Positions 33,475-42,094 are shown, counted from the stretch's first letter. The stretch: 64,000 nucleotides of DNA from Streptomyces sp. WMMB303 (GCF_029351045.1 NZ_JARKIN010000001.1:1326001-1390000), one strand, 5' to 3'. Translations and numbers: made by a program. Notes: generated by a model not told the origin, from the letters alone.

Positions 33475-33595
33475 GCGGTGGGGACGGCGCCGGGGCCGTG
33501 CGCCCCCGCCGGATCTCCAGTGGCCCTCAAGGGGCCGTGGCTACTCATCAGGGGTGCCGAATCCGGCCAAGCCCAGTTGTTCAGAGGGGACATGC

Positions 33596-35230
33596 ATGTA
33601 TGACGTGAAGATCCCGGTGCTGATCGTCGGCGGTGGTCCCGTCGGGCTCTCCACCGCACTGTTCAGCGGGCGGCGTGGCGTCCGCACGATGCTGCTGGAG
33701 AAGCGGGACAGCACCTCCATGCTCCCCCGCGCCCCGGGTCTGCAGGCCCGCACGATGGAGCTGTTCCGCGCCGCGGGGCTCGGGAAAGAGATCCGCGCCC
33801 TGGAGAAGGGGAACTCGCACGCCTACTTCGAGGGCGGGATCATCAAGGTCGACACCTTCTCCGACATCGACAACGCCGAACTGCTGGAGTCCCCGTCGCT
33901 GGACGGTCCGACGGTCAGCCCGGAGCGGGTGATGGGCTGCGGGCAGGACCGGTACGAGAAGGTGCTGGTCGCCAAGGCCCGCGAGTACGGCGCCGATGTC
34001 CGGTTCAACACCAGGCTGGTCTCCTTCGAGGCCGACGAGGAAGGCGTCACCGCCGTGGCCGAGGAGGCCGCGACGGGGAACCGGATCACCATCCGCGCCG
34101 ACTACCTGGTCGGCGCCGACGGTGCGGGCAGCCGCGTCCGGAAGGCGCTGGGCGTCGAGCGGACCGGCCGCGGCACCGTCTTCAACGCGCTGAGCATCTA
34201 CTTCCGGGCGCCGGAGCTGGAGACGCTGCTCAAGGACCGCAAGTTCATCCTGTGCTACGCCTCGGCCGGGGGCTCCCTGATGGGCCTCTCGCGGCTGCAC
34301 GGCTGCGATCCGTGGCTGGCGGCGCCCATCTACTACCCGGAGAAGGGCGAGACGCCGGACGACTACACCGACGAGCGCTGCGTGGAGATCGTCCGCCGCG
34401 CGGCCGGCAAGGACATCGACGTCGAGATCATGGACAAGGTGCCCTGGCAGGGCGCCCAGCTGGTCTCCGAGACCTTCCGGGTGGGCCGGGTCTTCCTGGC
34501 GGGCGACGCCGCGCATGTGCACCCGCCCGCGGGCGGCTTCGGGGCCAACACCGGCATCCACGACGCGCACAACCTGTCCTGGAAGCTGGCGGCCGTGCAC
34601 GACGGCTGGGGCACCGACGCGCTGCTGGACACCTACGACGCGGAGCGCCGCCCGCTGGGCACCGCCATGTCCGAGCAGGCCCTGGTGCGCAACCGGATCC
34701 GGCACGGCTACGCGACCGAGCAGGACCGGAAGGACTTCGTCGACGACGTGATCATCACGCTCGGCTACCGGTACCGCTCCTCGTCCGTCGTCGGCGCCGA
34801 GGGATCCAAGGTGCTCACCCCCGACCTGGAGCTGACGGGTGAGCCCGGCACCCGCGCGCCGCACGTGTGGCTGACGCGTACGGGCACCGAGGGCGCTGAG
34901 GGCACCGAGCGGATCTCCTCCATCGACCTGTTCTGGGACGGCTTCGTCCTGCTGCACGGCCCGGACGGCGGCGCCTGGGCGAAGGCCGCGGTCAAGGCGG
35001 CCGAGCGACTGGGCGTGCCGCTGCGCACCCACGCGGTGGGCCCGGAGGAGGAGCTGCGACCCGAGGACCGCGACTGGGCGGCCGCCTACGGGGTGGGATC
35101 GGGCGGCGCCGTGCTGGTGCGGCCGGACGCGTTCGTGGCCTGGCGCTCGGCGGAGGGCACCTCGGCCGTGGCGGACCCGGACGCGGTGCTCGACGACGTG
35201 CTGGCGCGCGCCTCGGCGGCGGCCTCGTGA
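33596..35230 (+). CDS. FAD-dependent aromatic monooxygenase B
   Basis: 544 residues, class A aromatic hydroxylase. IPVLIVGGGPVGLSTALFSG (FAD), GADGAGSRVRKALGV (DG motif), GDAAHVHPPAGGFGANTGI (second FAD motif) and a C-terminal thioredoxin-like domain ending LVRPDAFVAWR. Closely parallels monooxygenase A in length and motifs, so probably a duplication with a different oxidation site. ATG 33596 is chosen because GAGGGG lies 7-8 nt upstream; the frame is open 42 bp further but without a ribosome site. Followed by methyltransferase 2 with an 18-bp gap. Confidence 0.93.
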   Translation: MYDVKIPVLIVGGGPVGLSTALFSGRRGVRTMLLEKRDSTSMLPRAPGLQARTMELFRAAGLGKEIRALEKGNSHAYFEGGIIKVDTFSDIDNAELLESPSLDGPTVSPERVMGCGQDRYEKVLVAKAREYGADVRFNTRLVSFEADEEGVTAVAEEAATGNRITIRADYLVGADGAGSRVRKALGVERTGRGTVFNALSIYFRAPELETLLKDRKFILCYASAGGSLMGLSRLHGCDPWLAAPIYYPEKGETPDDYTDERCVEIVRRAAGKDIDVEIMDKVPWQGAQLVSETFRVGRVFLAGDAAHVHPPAGGFGANTGIHDAHNLSWKLAAVHDGWGTDALLDTYDAERRPLGTAMSEQALVRNRIRHGYATEQDRKDFVDDVIITLGYRYRSSSVVGAEGSKVLTPDLELTGEPGTRAPHVWLTRTGTEGAEGTERISSIDLFWDGFVLLHGPDGGAWAKAAVKAAERLGVPLRTHAVGPEEELRPEDRDWAAAYGVGSGGAVLVRPDAFVAWRSAEGTSAVADPDAVLDDVLARASAAAS

Positions 35231-35248
35231 CCGGGGCGGAGCGGGCCG

Positions 35249-36274
35249 ATGACTGACGAGGTGACGGCCCGGGCCGGACAGGTGCTCGGCCAGGCCATGG
35301 CCTTCCAGCCGGCGAAGCTGGTGCTGGCCGGGGTACGGCTGGGGCTGTTCGCGGCGCTGGCCGAGGGGCCACTGTCGGAGGAGCGGCTGCGCGAGCGGCT
35401 GGAGCTGGGCCGGCGCGGCTGCGACCACTTCCTCGCGGCGCTGGCCGAACTCGGCTTCCTGGAGCGCACGGCGGACGGCGCGTGGGCCAACACGCGGGTG
35501 TCGGGGCAGTTGCTGGTGCCCGGCGATCCGGCGTCGCTCAGCGGGTTCCTGCAGCTCGCCGACCGGGTGATGTATCCGGCGTGGGACCGCCTTGCCGAGG
35601 GGCTGCGCAGCGAGGAGCCGCAGGCGGCGACCTACTCCGGCGAGGACATGTTCGATCAGCTCTACGACAGTGAGGAGAAGAAGGACGGGCTGGTGCGGAT
35701 GGCCGAGGACGCCAGCAGGCCGCTGATCCCCGCGCTGGCGGAGGTCTTCGACTGGGCGTCCTACGGTTCGGTGCTGGAGCTGGGCGGCTGCCGGGGCAAT
35801 GTGCTGGCCGGTCTGGTGGGCGCGCATCCGCATCTGCAGGCGCGGGTCTTCGACCTGCCGCAGTTGGAGGAGGATTTCGACGCGCACATGGCGGCGCTGG
35901 GGACGACCGGCAAGCTCGGCTTCCAGGGCGGTGACTTCTTCGCCGGGCCGCTGCCCGAGGCCGATGTGCTGATGCTGGGGCACGCGCTGGTGGACTGGAA
36001 CGACGACCAGCGCGCCCAACTGGTGAAGAACGCCTTCGCCGGAGTGCGCCCCGGTGGCGCTTTCCTGGTGTGGGACCCGGTGATCGTCCCGGGCGAGGAG
36101 AGCTATCTGCGCAATCTGCTGCGCAGCCTCAACCTCCAGCTGATGACCCCGCACGGAAAGGGCTACACGCTGGCGCAGTGCACGGGGTGGATGCGCGACG
36201 CGGGCTTCGCCCGGGTCGAGCACCGCTCGCTGGGCCACGACGTCACCCTGGTCATCGCCCACAAGGGCGGCTGA
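35249..36274 (+). CDS. Methyltransferase-fold protein 2 (catalytic His replaced)
   Basis: 341 residues, same two-domain architecture as methyltransferase 1. SAM motif I is SVLELGGCRGN. The catalytic LHDW segment reads GHALVDWNDDQ, so the general-base His is Val. It may still methylate by proximity, as reported for anthracycline enzymes such as DnrK, or be a RdmB-like protein with another activity. It is co-transcribed with monooxygenase B, so the two may act in sequence. The start ATG has only a modest ribosome site (GGAGCGGG). Confidence 0.88.
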   Translation: MTDEVTARAGQVLGQAMAFQPAKLVLAGVRLGLFAALAEGPLSEERLRERLELGRRGCDHFLAALAELGFLERTADGAWANTRVSGQLLVPGDPASLSGFLQLADRVMYPAWDRLAEGLRSEEPQAATYSGEDMFDQLYDSEEKKDGLVRMAEDASRPLIPALAEVFDWASYGSVLELGGCRGNVLAGLVGAHPHLQARVFDLPQLEEDFDAHMAALGTTGKLGFQGGDFFAGPLPEADVLMLGHALVDWNDDQRAQLVKNAFAGVRPGGAFLVWDPVIVPGEESYLRNLLRSLNLQLMTPHGKGYTLAQCTGWMRDAGFARVEHRSLGHDVTLVIAHKGG

Positions 36275-36290
36275 CCCGCGGTCCTCGTCC

Positions 36291-36322
36291 GTCCGCCCGC
36301 CCCGCGCCGGGGGCGGGCGGAC
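36291..36322. terminator. Hairpin between convergent genes
   Basis: Perfect 13-bp stem GTCCGCCCGCCCC / GGGGCGGGCGGAC with a 6-nt loop, 16 bp after the methyltransferase stop and 42 bp before the end of the convergent quinone-oxidoreductase gene. Confidence 0.75.
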
Positions 36323-36364
36323 GTGCGTGCGCGACGCGGCTGTCCGGGGTCGGGCTGGGCGGAT

Positions 36365-37291
36365 TCACTCCATGGTGAGCACCAGCTTGCCGTCCAGTCC
36401 GCCGGCTTCCCCGGCCCGGTGAGCCTCGGCCGCCTCGGCGAGCGGGAAGGGCGGGTGGAGCGGCACCTCCAGGGTGCCGCGCCGCAGCAGCGCCAGGGCC
36501 TCGTCGAGCGCGGCGCCGGTGCGCCGGAGGCCGTCCCCGCCGCCGGAGAACCTGGCCCCGTGCGCCTGCGCGGCCTGCGGGGAGGCGAGGGTGAGGACCC
36601 GTGCGGCGCCGCCGCGGGCGAGCCGGACGGAGTCGCCCAGCACGTCGGCTCCCGAGACGTCCAGTACGGCGTCCACCCCCTGCGGCGCGGCAGCCGCCAC
36701 CCGCTCGGGCCAGCCCTCGCCGTAGCGGACGGGGGTGGCACCCAGCCTGCTCAGCCTCTGGTGGACCCGTTCCGCCGCGGTGCCGACCACCTGCGCGCCC
36801 CGGGCGAGCGCGAACTGGACCGCGAGGTTGCCGACGGCGCCGCCCGCGCCGTGCACGAGCAGGGTCTCCCCCGCGGCGACGCCCAGTTCCTCCAGCGCGC
36901 GGTGGGCGGCCTCCGCTGCGGAGGGCAGCCCGGCGGCGCGGTGCACCTCCAGGTCGTCGGGGCGCAGCCGCAGCATGTCGAGGTCGGCGACGAGCAGCGT
37001 GGCGTAGGCCTGCGAGGCGTGGCCGAAGACCTCGTCGCCCGGCTCCAGGCTGCTGACACCGTCGCCCACCGCCTCGACGGTGCCCGCGAACTCCGACCCG
37101 GGGATGTGCGGCAGCGGCACCGGCATGACGGCGGCCAGGGAGCCGCTGCGCAGCTTCCAGTCCAGCGGGTTGACGCCCGCGGCCCGGACGGCGACGCGCA
37201 CCTGGTCGGGGTCCGGTTCGGGGATGTCGATACCGGTGGGCCGGAGCACTTCGGGGCCGCCGTACGCGGCGAAGGCGATGGCCTCGGGCAT
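36365..37291 (-). CDS. Zinc-free MDR (NADPH:quinone oxidoreductase-like)
   Basis: 308 residues, medium-chain dehydrogenase/reductase of the quinone oxidoreductase subgroup. AAYGGPEVLRPTGIDIPEP start, IPGSEFAGTVEAVG, and NADPH motif VHGAGGAVGNLAVQFA; no structural zinc cysteines. Reduces quinones or enones with NADPH. Adjacent to a MarR gene in the same direction, a common quinone- or electrophile-sensing pair, so it may protect the host from reactive polyketide intermediates, or be a tailoring reductase. ATG 37291 is preferred; a GTG nine bases upstream is possible. Confidence 0.87.
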   Translation of the reverse strand: MPEAIAFAAYGGPEVLRPTGIDIPEPDPDQVRVAVRAAGVNPLDWKLRSGSLAAVMPVPLPHIPGSEFAGTVEAVGDGVSSLEPGDEVFGHASQAYATLLVADLDMLRLRPDDLEVHRAAGLPSAAEAAHRALEELGVAAGETLLVHGAGGAVGNLAVQFALARGAQVVGTAAERVHQRLSRLGATPVRYGEGWPERVAAAAPQGVDAVLDVSGADVLGDSVRLARGGAARVLTLASPQAAQAHGARFSGGGDGLRRTGAALDEALALLRRGTLEVPLHPPFPLAEAAEAHRAGEAGGLDGKLVLTME

Positions 37292-37446
37292 GGCGAGCAC
37301 CTGCTTCCTGTGCGTGGGGGGAACGGAACTCCCCGCCCCGCGTTCCCGGCACGCCTCCTCCCATGCCCGCCCGCCGGCCGCCGCTCCCGCCGGTCGGGCG
37401 CGGGGCCGGCCGTTCCGGGCCGGTCGGGTACCGGCCCGCCGAGGGG

Positions 37447-37941
37447 TCAGCCCGCCTCGTCCCGCAGCCGCCGCAGGTGCCGCTCCTGGAGTTCGCGGCT
37501 GCGCCGGGCGAAGTCCAGCAGGAGCTCCAGTTCGGGCAGTGAGTAGCGCTCCAGGAGGGCCGCGCCTTCCTGCGCGAGCGGGCCGTAGAGGTCGCCGGCG
37601 CCGCGCTGGATCTGCTCGGTGGCGCGGACGACGGACTTGCGGCGGTCGTGCGGGTCCGGCTCGCGGGTGAGGTAGCCGAGCCGGGCCAGCCGGTCGAGCA
37701 TCGCGGTGACGCTGCCGGTGGTCAGACCGAGCGCGGTGCCCAACTGGCTGGGGGTGGCGCTGTCACGCTGGGTGAGGACGTCGAGGCAGTGCAGGTCGGT
37801 GCGGTTGATGCCGAGCCGGTCGGCGGCGGCGGCGTCCACGGCGTCGGTGGCGCCCTGCAGGGCGCGGACCTCGGCGCCGAGCTGCTGCCGCAGCTCCTTC
37901 TCCTTCGGTTCGTGCGGCACGGGACCCTGTTCACTTGACAT
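37447..37941 (-). CDS. MarR-family transcriptional regulator
   Basis: 164 residues. Winged helix at about 55-125: LTQRDSATPSQLGTALGLTT, TGSVTAMLDRLARLGYLTRE, then the wing EPDPHDRRKSVVRAT. The C-terminal helix forms the dimer with the N-terminal one. No conserved redox Cys besides Cys in DLHCLDVLT, which could sense oxidants or quinones. Divergent from the gene at 38059; two operator-like repeats lie in the shared 117-bp gap. It likely represses itself and both neighbours. Confidence 0.92.
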   Translation of the reverse strand: MSSEQGPVPHEPKEKELRQQLGAEVRALQGATDAVDAAAADRLGINRTDLHCLDVLTQRDSATPSQLGTALGLTTGSVTAMLDRLARLGYLTREPDPHDRRKSVVRATEQIQRGAGDLYGPLAQEGAALLERYSLPELELLLDFARRSRELQERHLRRLRDEAG

Positions 37942-37946
37942 ACAAG

Positions 37947-37997
37947 TATCTCGACTCTCAAACTAAAGGCCGTCCGATTACCTTGACTCCCAAGATA
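37947..37997. promoter_or_regulatory. Two 19-bp direct repeats, candidate MarR operators
   Basis: TATCTCGACTCTCAAACTA (37947-37965) and TACCTTGACTCCCAAGATA (37979-37997) match at 14 of 19 positions and are 32 bp apart centre to centre, three helical turns. The second contains CTTG-N5-CAAG dyad symmetry. They occupy the A/T-rich gap between divergent marR and the next gene, and a TTGACA occurs at 37935-37940. Confidence 0.6.
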
Positions 37998-38058
37998 ACC
38001 GGTTCCCAAGGTATTCCACCATCGGGTTGTTGCCCGGGTTCCCGAAAGGAACACTGCG

Positions 38059-38598
38059 ATGAGCAACCAGCACACGGAGCACACACCGGACCACACAGAA
38101 GAGCAGGTCGAGCAGGTCGAAGCCTTCTACACCAATGTGAAGCGGCTGGGCCACTGGACCCGGTCCCGCACGATCGAGGTGCGCACCCGGCGCTCCTCCG
38201 TCCACCTCGACCTGCGCTCGGCCCAGCTCCCCGAGGGCGAGATCGAGCTGCGGCTGCACAGCGAGCGCAGCACCCTCAAGCTCCTGCTCCCGGAGGACGC
38301 GGTCCTGCTCGAGTCCGAGCTGTCCCTGGTCGGACGCTGCAAGGTCAAGGACCGCGAACGGCACACCGAACACCACGGCCGCGTCGTGCGGCTCACCGGA
38401 ACGCTCCAGCACGGCGAGATCCGCGTCGCCCGCGGCGGAGTGGCCACGCTCAGCGCGATGTTCTCCCGCGAGTTCCTCGACGACGCCCGCACCGCGCACC
38501 GGGACGGCACCGAACCGGTACTGCCCGACCCGGGCAAGGAGCACGCGGCACCGCGGACCGGGGCACAGCGCGAGCCGCGCACGAGCCCGCCTGCCTGA
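38059..38598 (+). CDS. Hypothetical beta-rich protein (LiaF/DUF1707-like core)
   Basis: 179 residues. A short His/Glu-rich N-terminus, then a repetitive beta-strand region (about 35-135: TRRSSVHLDLRSAQLPEGEI, STLKLLLPEDAVL, RVVRLTGTLQHGEIRVARGG) resembling the right-handed sheet of LiaF-like or DUF1707-associated domains, and a disordered tail. No membrane segment. ATG 38059 follows GAAAGGAAC. Divergent from marR, so likely under its control. Function unknown; possibly an envelope-stress-linked protein. Confidence 0.65.
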   Translation: MSNQHTEHTPDHTEEQVEQVEAFYTNVKRLGHWTRSRTIEVRTRRSSVHLDLRSAQLPEGEIELRLHSERSTLKLLLPEDAVLLESELSLVGRCKVKDRERHTEHHGRVVRLTGTLQHGEIRVARGGVATLSAMFSREFLDDARTAHRDGTEPVLPDPGKEHAAPRTGAQREPRTSPPA

Positions 38599-38602
38599 GC
38601 TC

Positions 38603-38634
38603 TCGAACCGCCCTCGAGCACGCCCCCGTAGCCT
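38603..38634 (+). promoter_or_regulatory. SARP-type promoter upstream of antiporter gene
   Basis: Heptamers TCGAACC (38603-38609) and TCGAGCA (38614-38620) with 4-nt spacer, 8 nt, then TAGCCT (38629-38634) fitting the TAnnnT -10. It begins 4 bp after the stop of the preceding gene and leaves a leader of about 110 nt before the antiporter ATG. Confidence 0.6.
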
Positions 38635-38749
38635 CCCCGCCCCGGCACCGGAAGCCGCCGGTCAGGGCTGGTGCGGCCGGTCGTCCGGACGACCGGCCGC
38701 ATCGCTCGGTACCGCCCGGTACCGCCCGGCACGCGCAGGGGGCGCCCGC

Positions 38750-40066
38750 ATGACTCCGGAGCAGGTCCAGTCCTTCTTCGCGGCGCTCGCCGCCGTCCTG
38801 GTGCTCGGCCGGCTGCTGGGCGCGGCGGCGCGCCGGCTCGGACAGCCCCCGGTGGTGGGCGAACTGCTCGCCGGGGTGCTCCTGGGGCCCACCCTGTTCG
38901 ACGGCGCGGCGGCCCGCTTCCTCTTTCCGGCCGACATCCGGCCCCTGCTCGCGGCACTGGCGGACCTGGGGCTGGTGCTGTTCATGTTCATGGTCGGCTA
39001 CGAGTTGGACCTGACCCGGCTGCGCGGCACCGGACGCCTCGCGGTCTCCGTGTCCCTGTGCTCGGTACTGGTGCCGCTGCTGCTGGGCGGGCTGCTGGCA
39101 CTGCACCTCGCCGACCGGCACGCCACCGGCGGCCGCGCCGCGTTCGTGCTCTTCCTCGGCGCCGCGATGGCGGTCACCGCCTTCCCCGTACTGGCCCGCA
39201 TCCTCGCCGACAGCGGACTGGGACGCACCCGGATCGGCGGCATCGCGCTCGCCTGCGCCGCGCTCGACGACGTCCTCGCCTGGTCCCTGCTGGCGGTCGT
39301 CGCCACCGTCGCGGGCGGCGGCGGCCAGTGGCGGATGCTGCTGGCGCCCGGCTATCTGGCCCTCATGCTGCTCGTCGTACGGCCCGGTCTGCGGTGGCTC
39401 TTCCACCGGCCCGGCACCGCGCGCCGGGCCGGCTGGCAGGGGTGGGCGCGCGACCATGTGACCGCCGACCAGCTCGTCGTGGTCCTGGCCGGTCTGCTGC
39501 TCTCGTCACTGGCCACCGCCTGGCTGGGTGCCCACTTCGCCTTCGGCGCCTTCCTGTTCGGCGCCGTGCTGCCCCGCGACACCTCCCGGCACCTGCGCCT
39601 CCAGCTCACCGACCGGCTGGAATACCTCACCCGGCTCCTGCTGCTGCCGGCCTTCTTCGTCGTCGCCGGACTCCAGGTGGACCTCTCCCGCACCGGAGTG
39701 CGCGACCTGGGCGAACTCGGGCTGATCCTGCTGACCGCGGTGACCGGCAAGTTCGCCGGCGCCTACGCGGGCGCCCGGCTCAACCGGGTGCCGCCCGTGC
39801 AGAGCGGACTGCTAGCCGCGCTGCTGAACACCCGCGGCCTGACGGAGCTCGTCATCCTGACCGTAGGACTGCAACTGGGCGTCCTGGACCGCGAGCTGTA
39901 CGGCCTGCTGGTCGTCATGGCCCTGCTCACCACCGCCATGACGGGCCCGCTGCTGCAGTTACTCGGCCGCCACCGCGGCGGCCTGGCGACGCTGGGCGAC
40001 TTCGCCCACCCCGCGGAGCGCCCCCGGAGCGCCCGCGCCTCCCGTACGGCCTCCCGGAAGGGCTGA
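38750..40066 (+). CDS. CPA2-type cation/proton antiporter, with a TTA codon
   Basis: 438 residues, about 12 membrane helices. LGQPPVVGELLAGVLLGPTL is the KefB/NhaS-type signature; the ALDDVLAWSLL segment carries the paired Asp of CPA2 ion exchange. No C-terminal RCK domain. Exchanges Na+ or K+ for H+. Many aromatic polyketide clusters carry such a transporter, perhaps for pH homeostasis or product export. One leucine near the C-terminus (codon 404, 39959-39961) is TTA, which in Streptomyces needs the bldA tRNA, so expression may be tied to development. Confidence 0.88.
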   Translation: MTPEQVQSFFAALAAVLVLGRLLGAAARRLGQPPVVGELLAGVLLGPTLFDGAAARFLFPADIRPLLAALADLGLVLFMFMVGYELDLTRLRGTGRLAVSVSLCSVLVPLLLGGLLALHLADRHATGGRAAFVLFLGAAMAVTAFPVLARILADSGLGRTRIGGIALACAALDDVLAWSLLAVVATVAGGGGQWRMLLAPGYLALMLLVVRPGLRWLFHRPGTARRAGWQGWARDHVTADQLVVVLAGLLLSSLATAWLGAHFAFGAFLFGAVLPRDTSRHLRLQLTDRLEYLTRLLLLPAFFVVAGLQVDLSRTGVRDLGELGLILLTAVTGKFAGAYAGARLNRVPPVQSGLLAALLNTRGLTELVILTVGLQLGVLDRELYGLLVVMALLTTAMTGPLLQLLGRHRGGLATLGDFAHPAERPRSARASRTASRKG

Positions 40067-40190
40067 GCGGGCGGTGACCTCCAGGCCGGTACCGCCCGTC
40101 CCGTCGCCCCCCGGCGGATCGCGGGCACCATGGCTCCGTCCGTCTCGCCCCTGCCAGACTGGCCGCCGAGTCGGCCTGAGACCCGGGGGG
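40067..40190. other. Spacer between antiporter gene and IS110-family element
   Basis: 124 bp with no reading frame, hairpin or promoter that stands out. Confidence 0.4.
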
Positions 40191-41516
40191 TGTCCCTATG
40201 GGTTTCGTCAACCTGTAGGGGCTGGTTGGGGGGTGTAGAAGGTGCCGTCGCGGAGCATCGCGAAGAGCACGTCGGCTCGTCGTCTGGCGAGGCAGAGGAG
40301 GGCTTGGGTGTGGTGCTTGCCCTGGGCGATCTTTTTGTCGTAGTAGGTCCTGGATCTGGGCTCGGACAGGGCGGCGAACGCGGACAGGAAGAAGGCCCGT
40401 TTGAGTTGCTTGTTTCCTCGCCGGGACGGCTGTTCGCCCCGGATCGAGGACCCCGAGCTGCGGGTCGCCGGGGCCAGGCCGGCGTAAGCGGCGAGGTGGG
40501 CGGCTGTGGGGAAGCCGCTGCCGTCGCCCACGTCGATGAGGATCCTGGCTCCGGTCCTGACGCCGATGCCGGGCATGGACGTCAGGACCCGGGAAAGAGG
40601 GTGGGCATCCAGGAGTTCCTCGATCCTGGTGGCCAGCAGTTTCCGTTGGTCGAGCACGTTCTGGAGCGAGCCGGCCAGGCTCGGGACGATGAGTGCGGCC
40701 GCGTCGGTGCCGGGAACGACAACGGTCTGTTCGTCGAGCGCGGTGAAGATGTCCTCGACGAGTCGTTCGGCCATGCGCGGGGCTTTGGGACGTATGAGGC
40801 TGATGAGCCGCCGACGGCCGGCCTTGCGGATCTGGGCCGGGGAACCGAACCGGTCGAGCAGGGTGAGGACGGCCGGGTGCTGGATGCGCGGGCCCAGGAC
40901 GCGTTCGAGGTGCGGGTGGATCTGGGTGAGCAGGCCGCGGAGGCGGTTGCTGATCCTGGTCGCCTCGCCGGCGAGGTCGTCGTCGAAGCCCACGACCATC
41001 TCCAGCTCGGCGACCGCCTCGTCCTCGAGGGCGATCGCGCGGAGGGTGTGAGGCATGGAACGGGCGGCGTCCGCGATGACGAAAGCGTCGCGGGCGTCGG
41101 TCTTGGCCTCGCCGGGGTAGAGGTCGGCGATCCTCCGCATCGTCAGTCCGGGAAGGTAGGCGACCTCGCAGCCCATGTCGCGGGCGACCGCGAGGGGCAG
41201 GGCCCCGATGGAGGCCGGCTGGTCGACGGCCACGAGCACGGTGCCGTGTTTCGCGGTCAGCTTGCCGAAAACCTCGCGGAGTTTGGGTTCGCTGTTGGGC
41301 AGCCGCCGGTCGAACGCCTTCTTCCCGGCCGGGGTGACGGCGGTGGCGTGGTGTTCGCCCTTGCCGACGTCCAGGCCCAGGAAGACGCCGATGTCGCTGA
41401 TGTCGATCACGTGCAGTCTCCGGTCGTCCTCGCCCGGCCTTGGCACGGCACCGATCGCCACATCCACATTACGAAGAGCCTCCCGACCTGCGAAGAAGCC
41501 GGTGGTCATGTCCCTA
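40191..41516. mobile_element. IS110-family insertion sequence
   Basis: A DEDD transposase gene on the minus strand lies between two copies of TGTCCCTA (40191-40198 and 41509-41516), about 1.3 kb apart, the usual IS110 size. No terminal inverted repeats, as expected for the family. The 100-bp non-coding stretch upstream of the transposase (41411-41516) is where IS110-group elements keep the bridge RNA; no fold was computed. The right end may extend further, to about 41580. Confidence 0.75.
40208..41410 (-). CDS. IS110-family DEDD transposase (recombinase)
   Basis: 400 residues, full length. N-terminal RuvC-like DEDD domain: FLGLDVGKGEHHATAV with the first Asp, VLVAVDQPASIG, and TDARDAFVIADAAR with the paired Asp residues. 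The C-terminal Tnp_20 domain includes SMPGIGVRTGARILIDVGDG (helix-hairpin-helix) and the serine-bearing SSGSSIRGEQPSRRGNKQLK. GTG 41410 is the start for VIDISDIGVFLGLD. No frameshift, so it looks active. Confidence 0.95.
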   Translation of the reverse strand: MIDISDIGVFLGLDVGKGEHHATAVTPAGKKAFDRRLPNSEPKLREVFGKLTAKHGTVLVAVDQPASIGALPLAVARDMGCEVAYLPGLTMRRIADLYPGEAKTDARDAFVIADAARSMPHTLRAIALEDEAVAELEMVVGFDDDLAGEATRISNRLRGLLTQIHPHLERVLGPRIQHPAVLTLLDRFGSPAQIRKAGRRRLISLIRPKAPRMAERLVEDIFTALDEQTVVVPGTDAAALIVPSLAGSLQNVLDQRKLLATRIEELLDAHPLSRVLTSMPGIGVRTGARILIDVGDGSGFPTAAHLAAYAGLAPATRSSGSSIRGEQPSRRGNKQLKRAFFLSAFAALSEPRSRTYYDKKIAQGKHHTQALLCLARRRADVLFAMLRDGTFYTPQPAPTG

Positions 41517-41653
41517 ATCAGCGGTCTGTCGATGCCTCCGGAACTGGTGACACCACCCCCCGGGCCATACGTTCGACAGGGGGACACAGTCATGCCAGCT
41601 CCAGAGGCCGGGAGCCCCGTTGCGAGGCCACGAAAACGGTAATGGGGACAGGT
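41517..41653. other. Non-coding stretch after IS110 element
   Basis: 137 bp. It may include the true outer end of the element and a possible bridge-RNA segment. It also provides the ribosome site GGGGACAG of the next gene. Confidence 0.35.
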
Positions 41654-42094
41654 GTGAATGCTGTGTGGGCGAGCGTGGTCGCAGTGGTCGGGACGCTGCT
41701 CGGGGCCCTCACCACTGGTCTGTTGCAGCGCTGGGTGTCCTCCCGTGCCGAGCACACGGCCCGGATCCAGAGACTTCAGGACGCTGCGACCAGCCTGGCG
41801 GACGCGTTGACGGACTATCGCGGGCGGCTCTACTGGGAGACACGTCTGGCCACGCAGGACGAGGGGACGCCCGAGCAGGAGGAGGCCACCCACGAGAGCT
41901 GGGCGGCCCGGTCACGGGTGAACTACGCCATCAACCGGCTGCTCCTGGCCACGCAGGACGAACGCATCCTCCGGCTCGCGACCGAGGCCCGCAACGCGAC
42001 ATTCGACGTGCAGACCGGCACGTGCGCGCCGCCTGACGCCCGGGAGCAGCAGTTCGCCTTCCTGGCGGCGGTCGCCGAGGCGTCGCGGAGCTGA
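41654..42094 (+). CDS. Small membrane-anchored hypothetical protein
   Basis: 146 residues. One N-terminal hydrophobic helix (VWASVVAVVGTLLGALTTGL) then a cytoplasmic helical domain rich in Arg/Glu (HTARIQRLQDAATSLADALT, RVNYAINRLLLATQDERILR), possibly coiled coil. This type of short single-pass protein is frequent in Streptomyces mobile or plasmid-derived regions, but no function is known. GTG 41654 is chosen because GGGGA lies 5 nt upstream; the longer ATG start at 41642 has no ribosome site. Confidence 0.6.
   Translation: MNAVWASVVAVVGTLLGALTTGLLQRWVSSRAEHTARIQRLQDAATSLADALTDYRGRLYWETRLATQDEGTPEQEEATHESWAARSRVNYAINRLLLATQDERILRLATEARNATFDVQTGTCAPPDAREQQFAFLAAVAEASRS

Noticed and set aside
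40191..41516. Terminal inverted repeats for the IS110 element
   Set aside because: None seen; the family normally lacks them, so only the direct octamer was used to place the ends.
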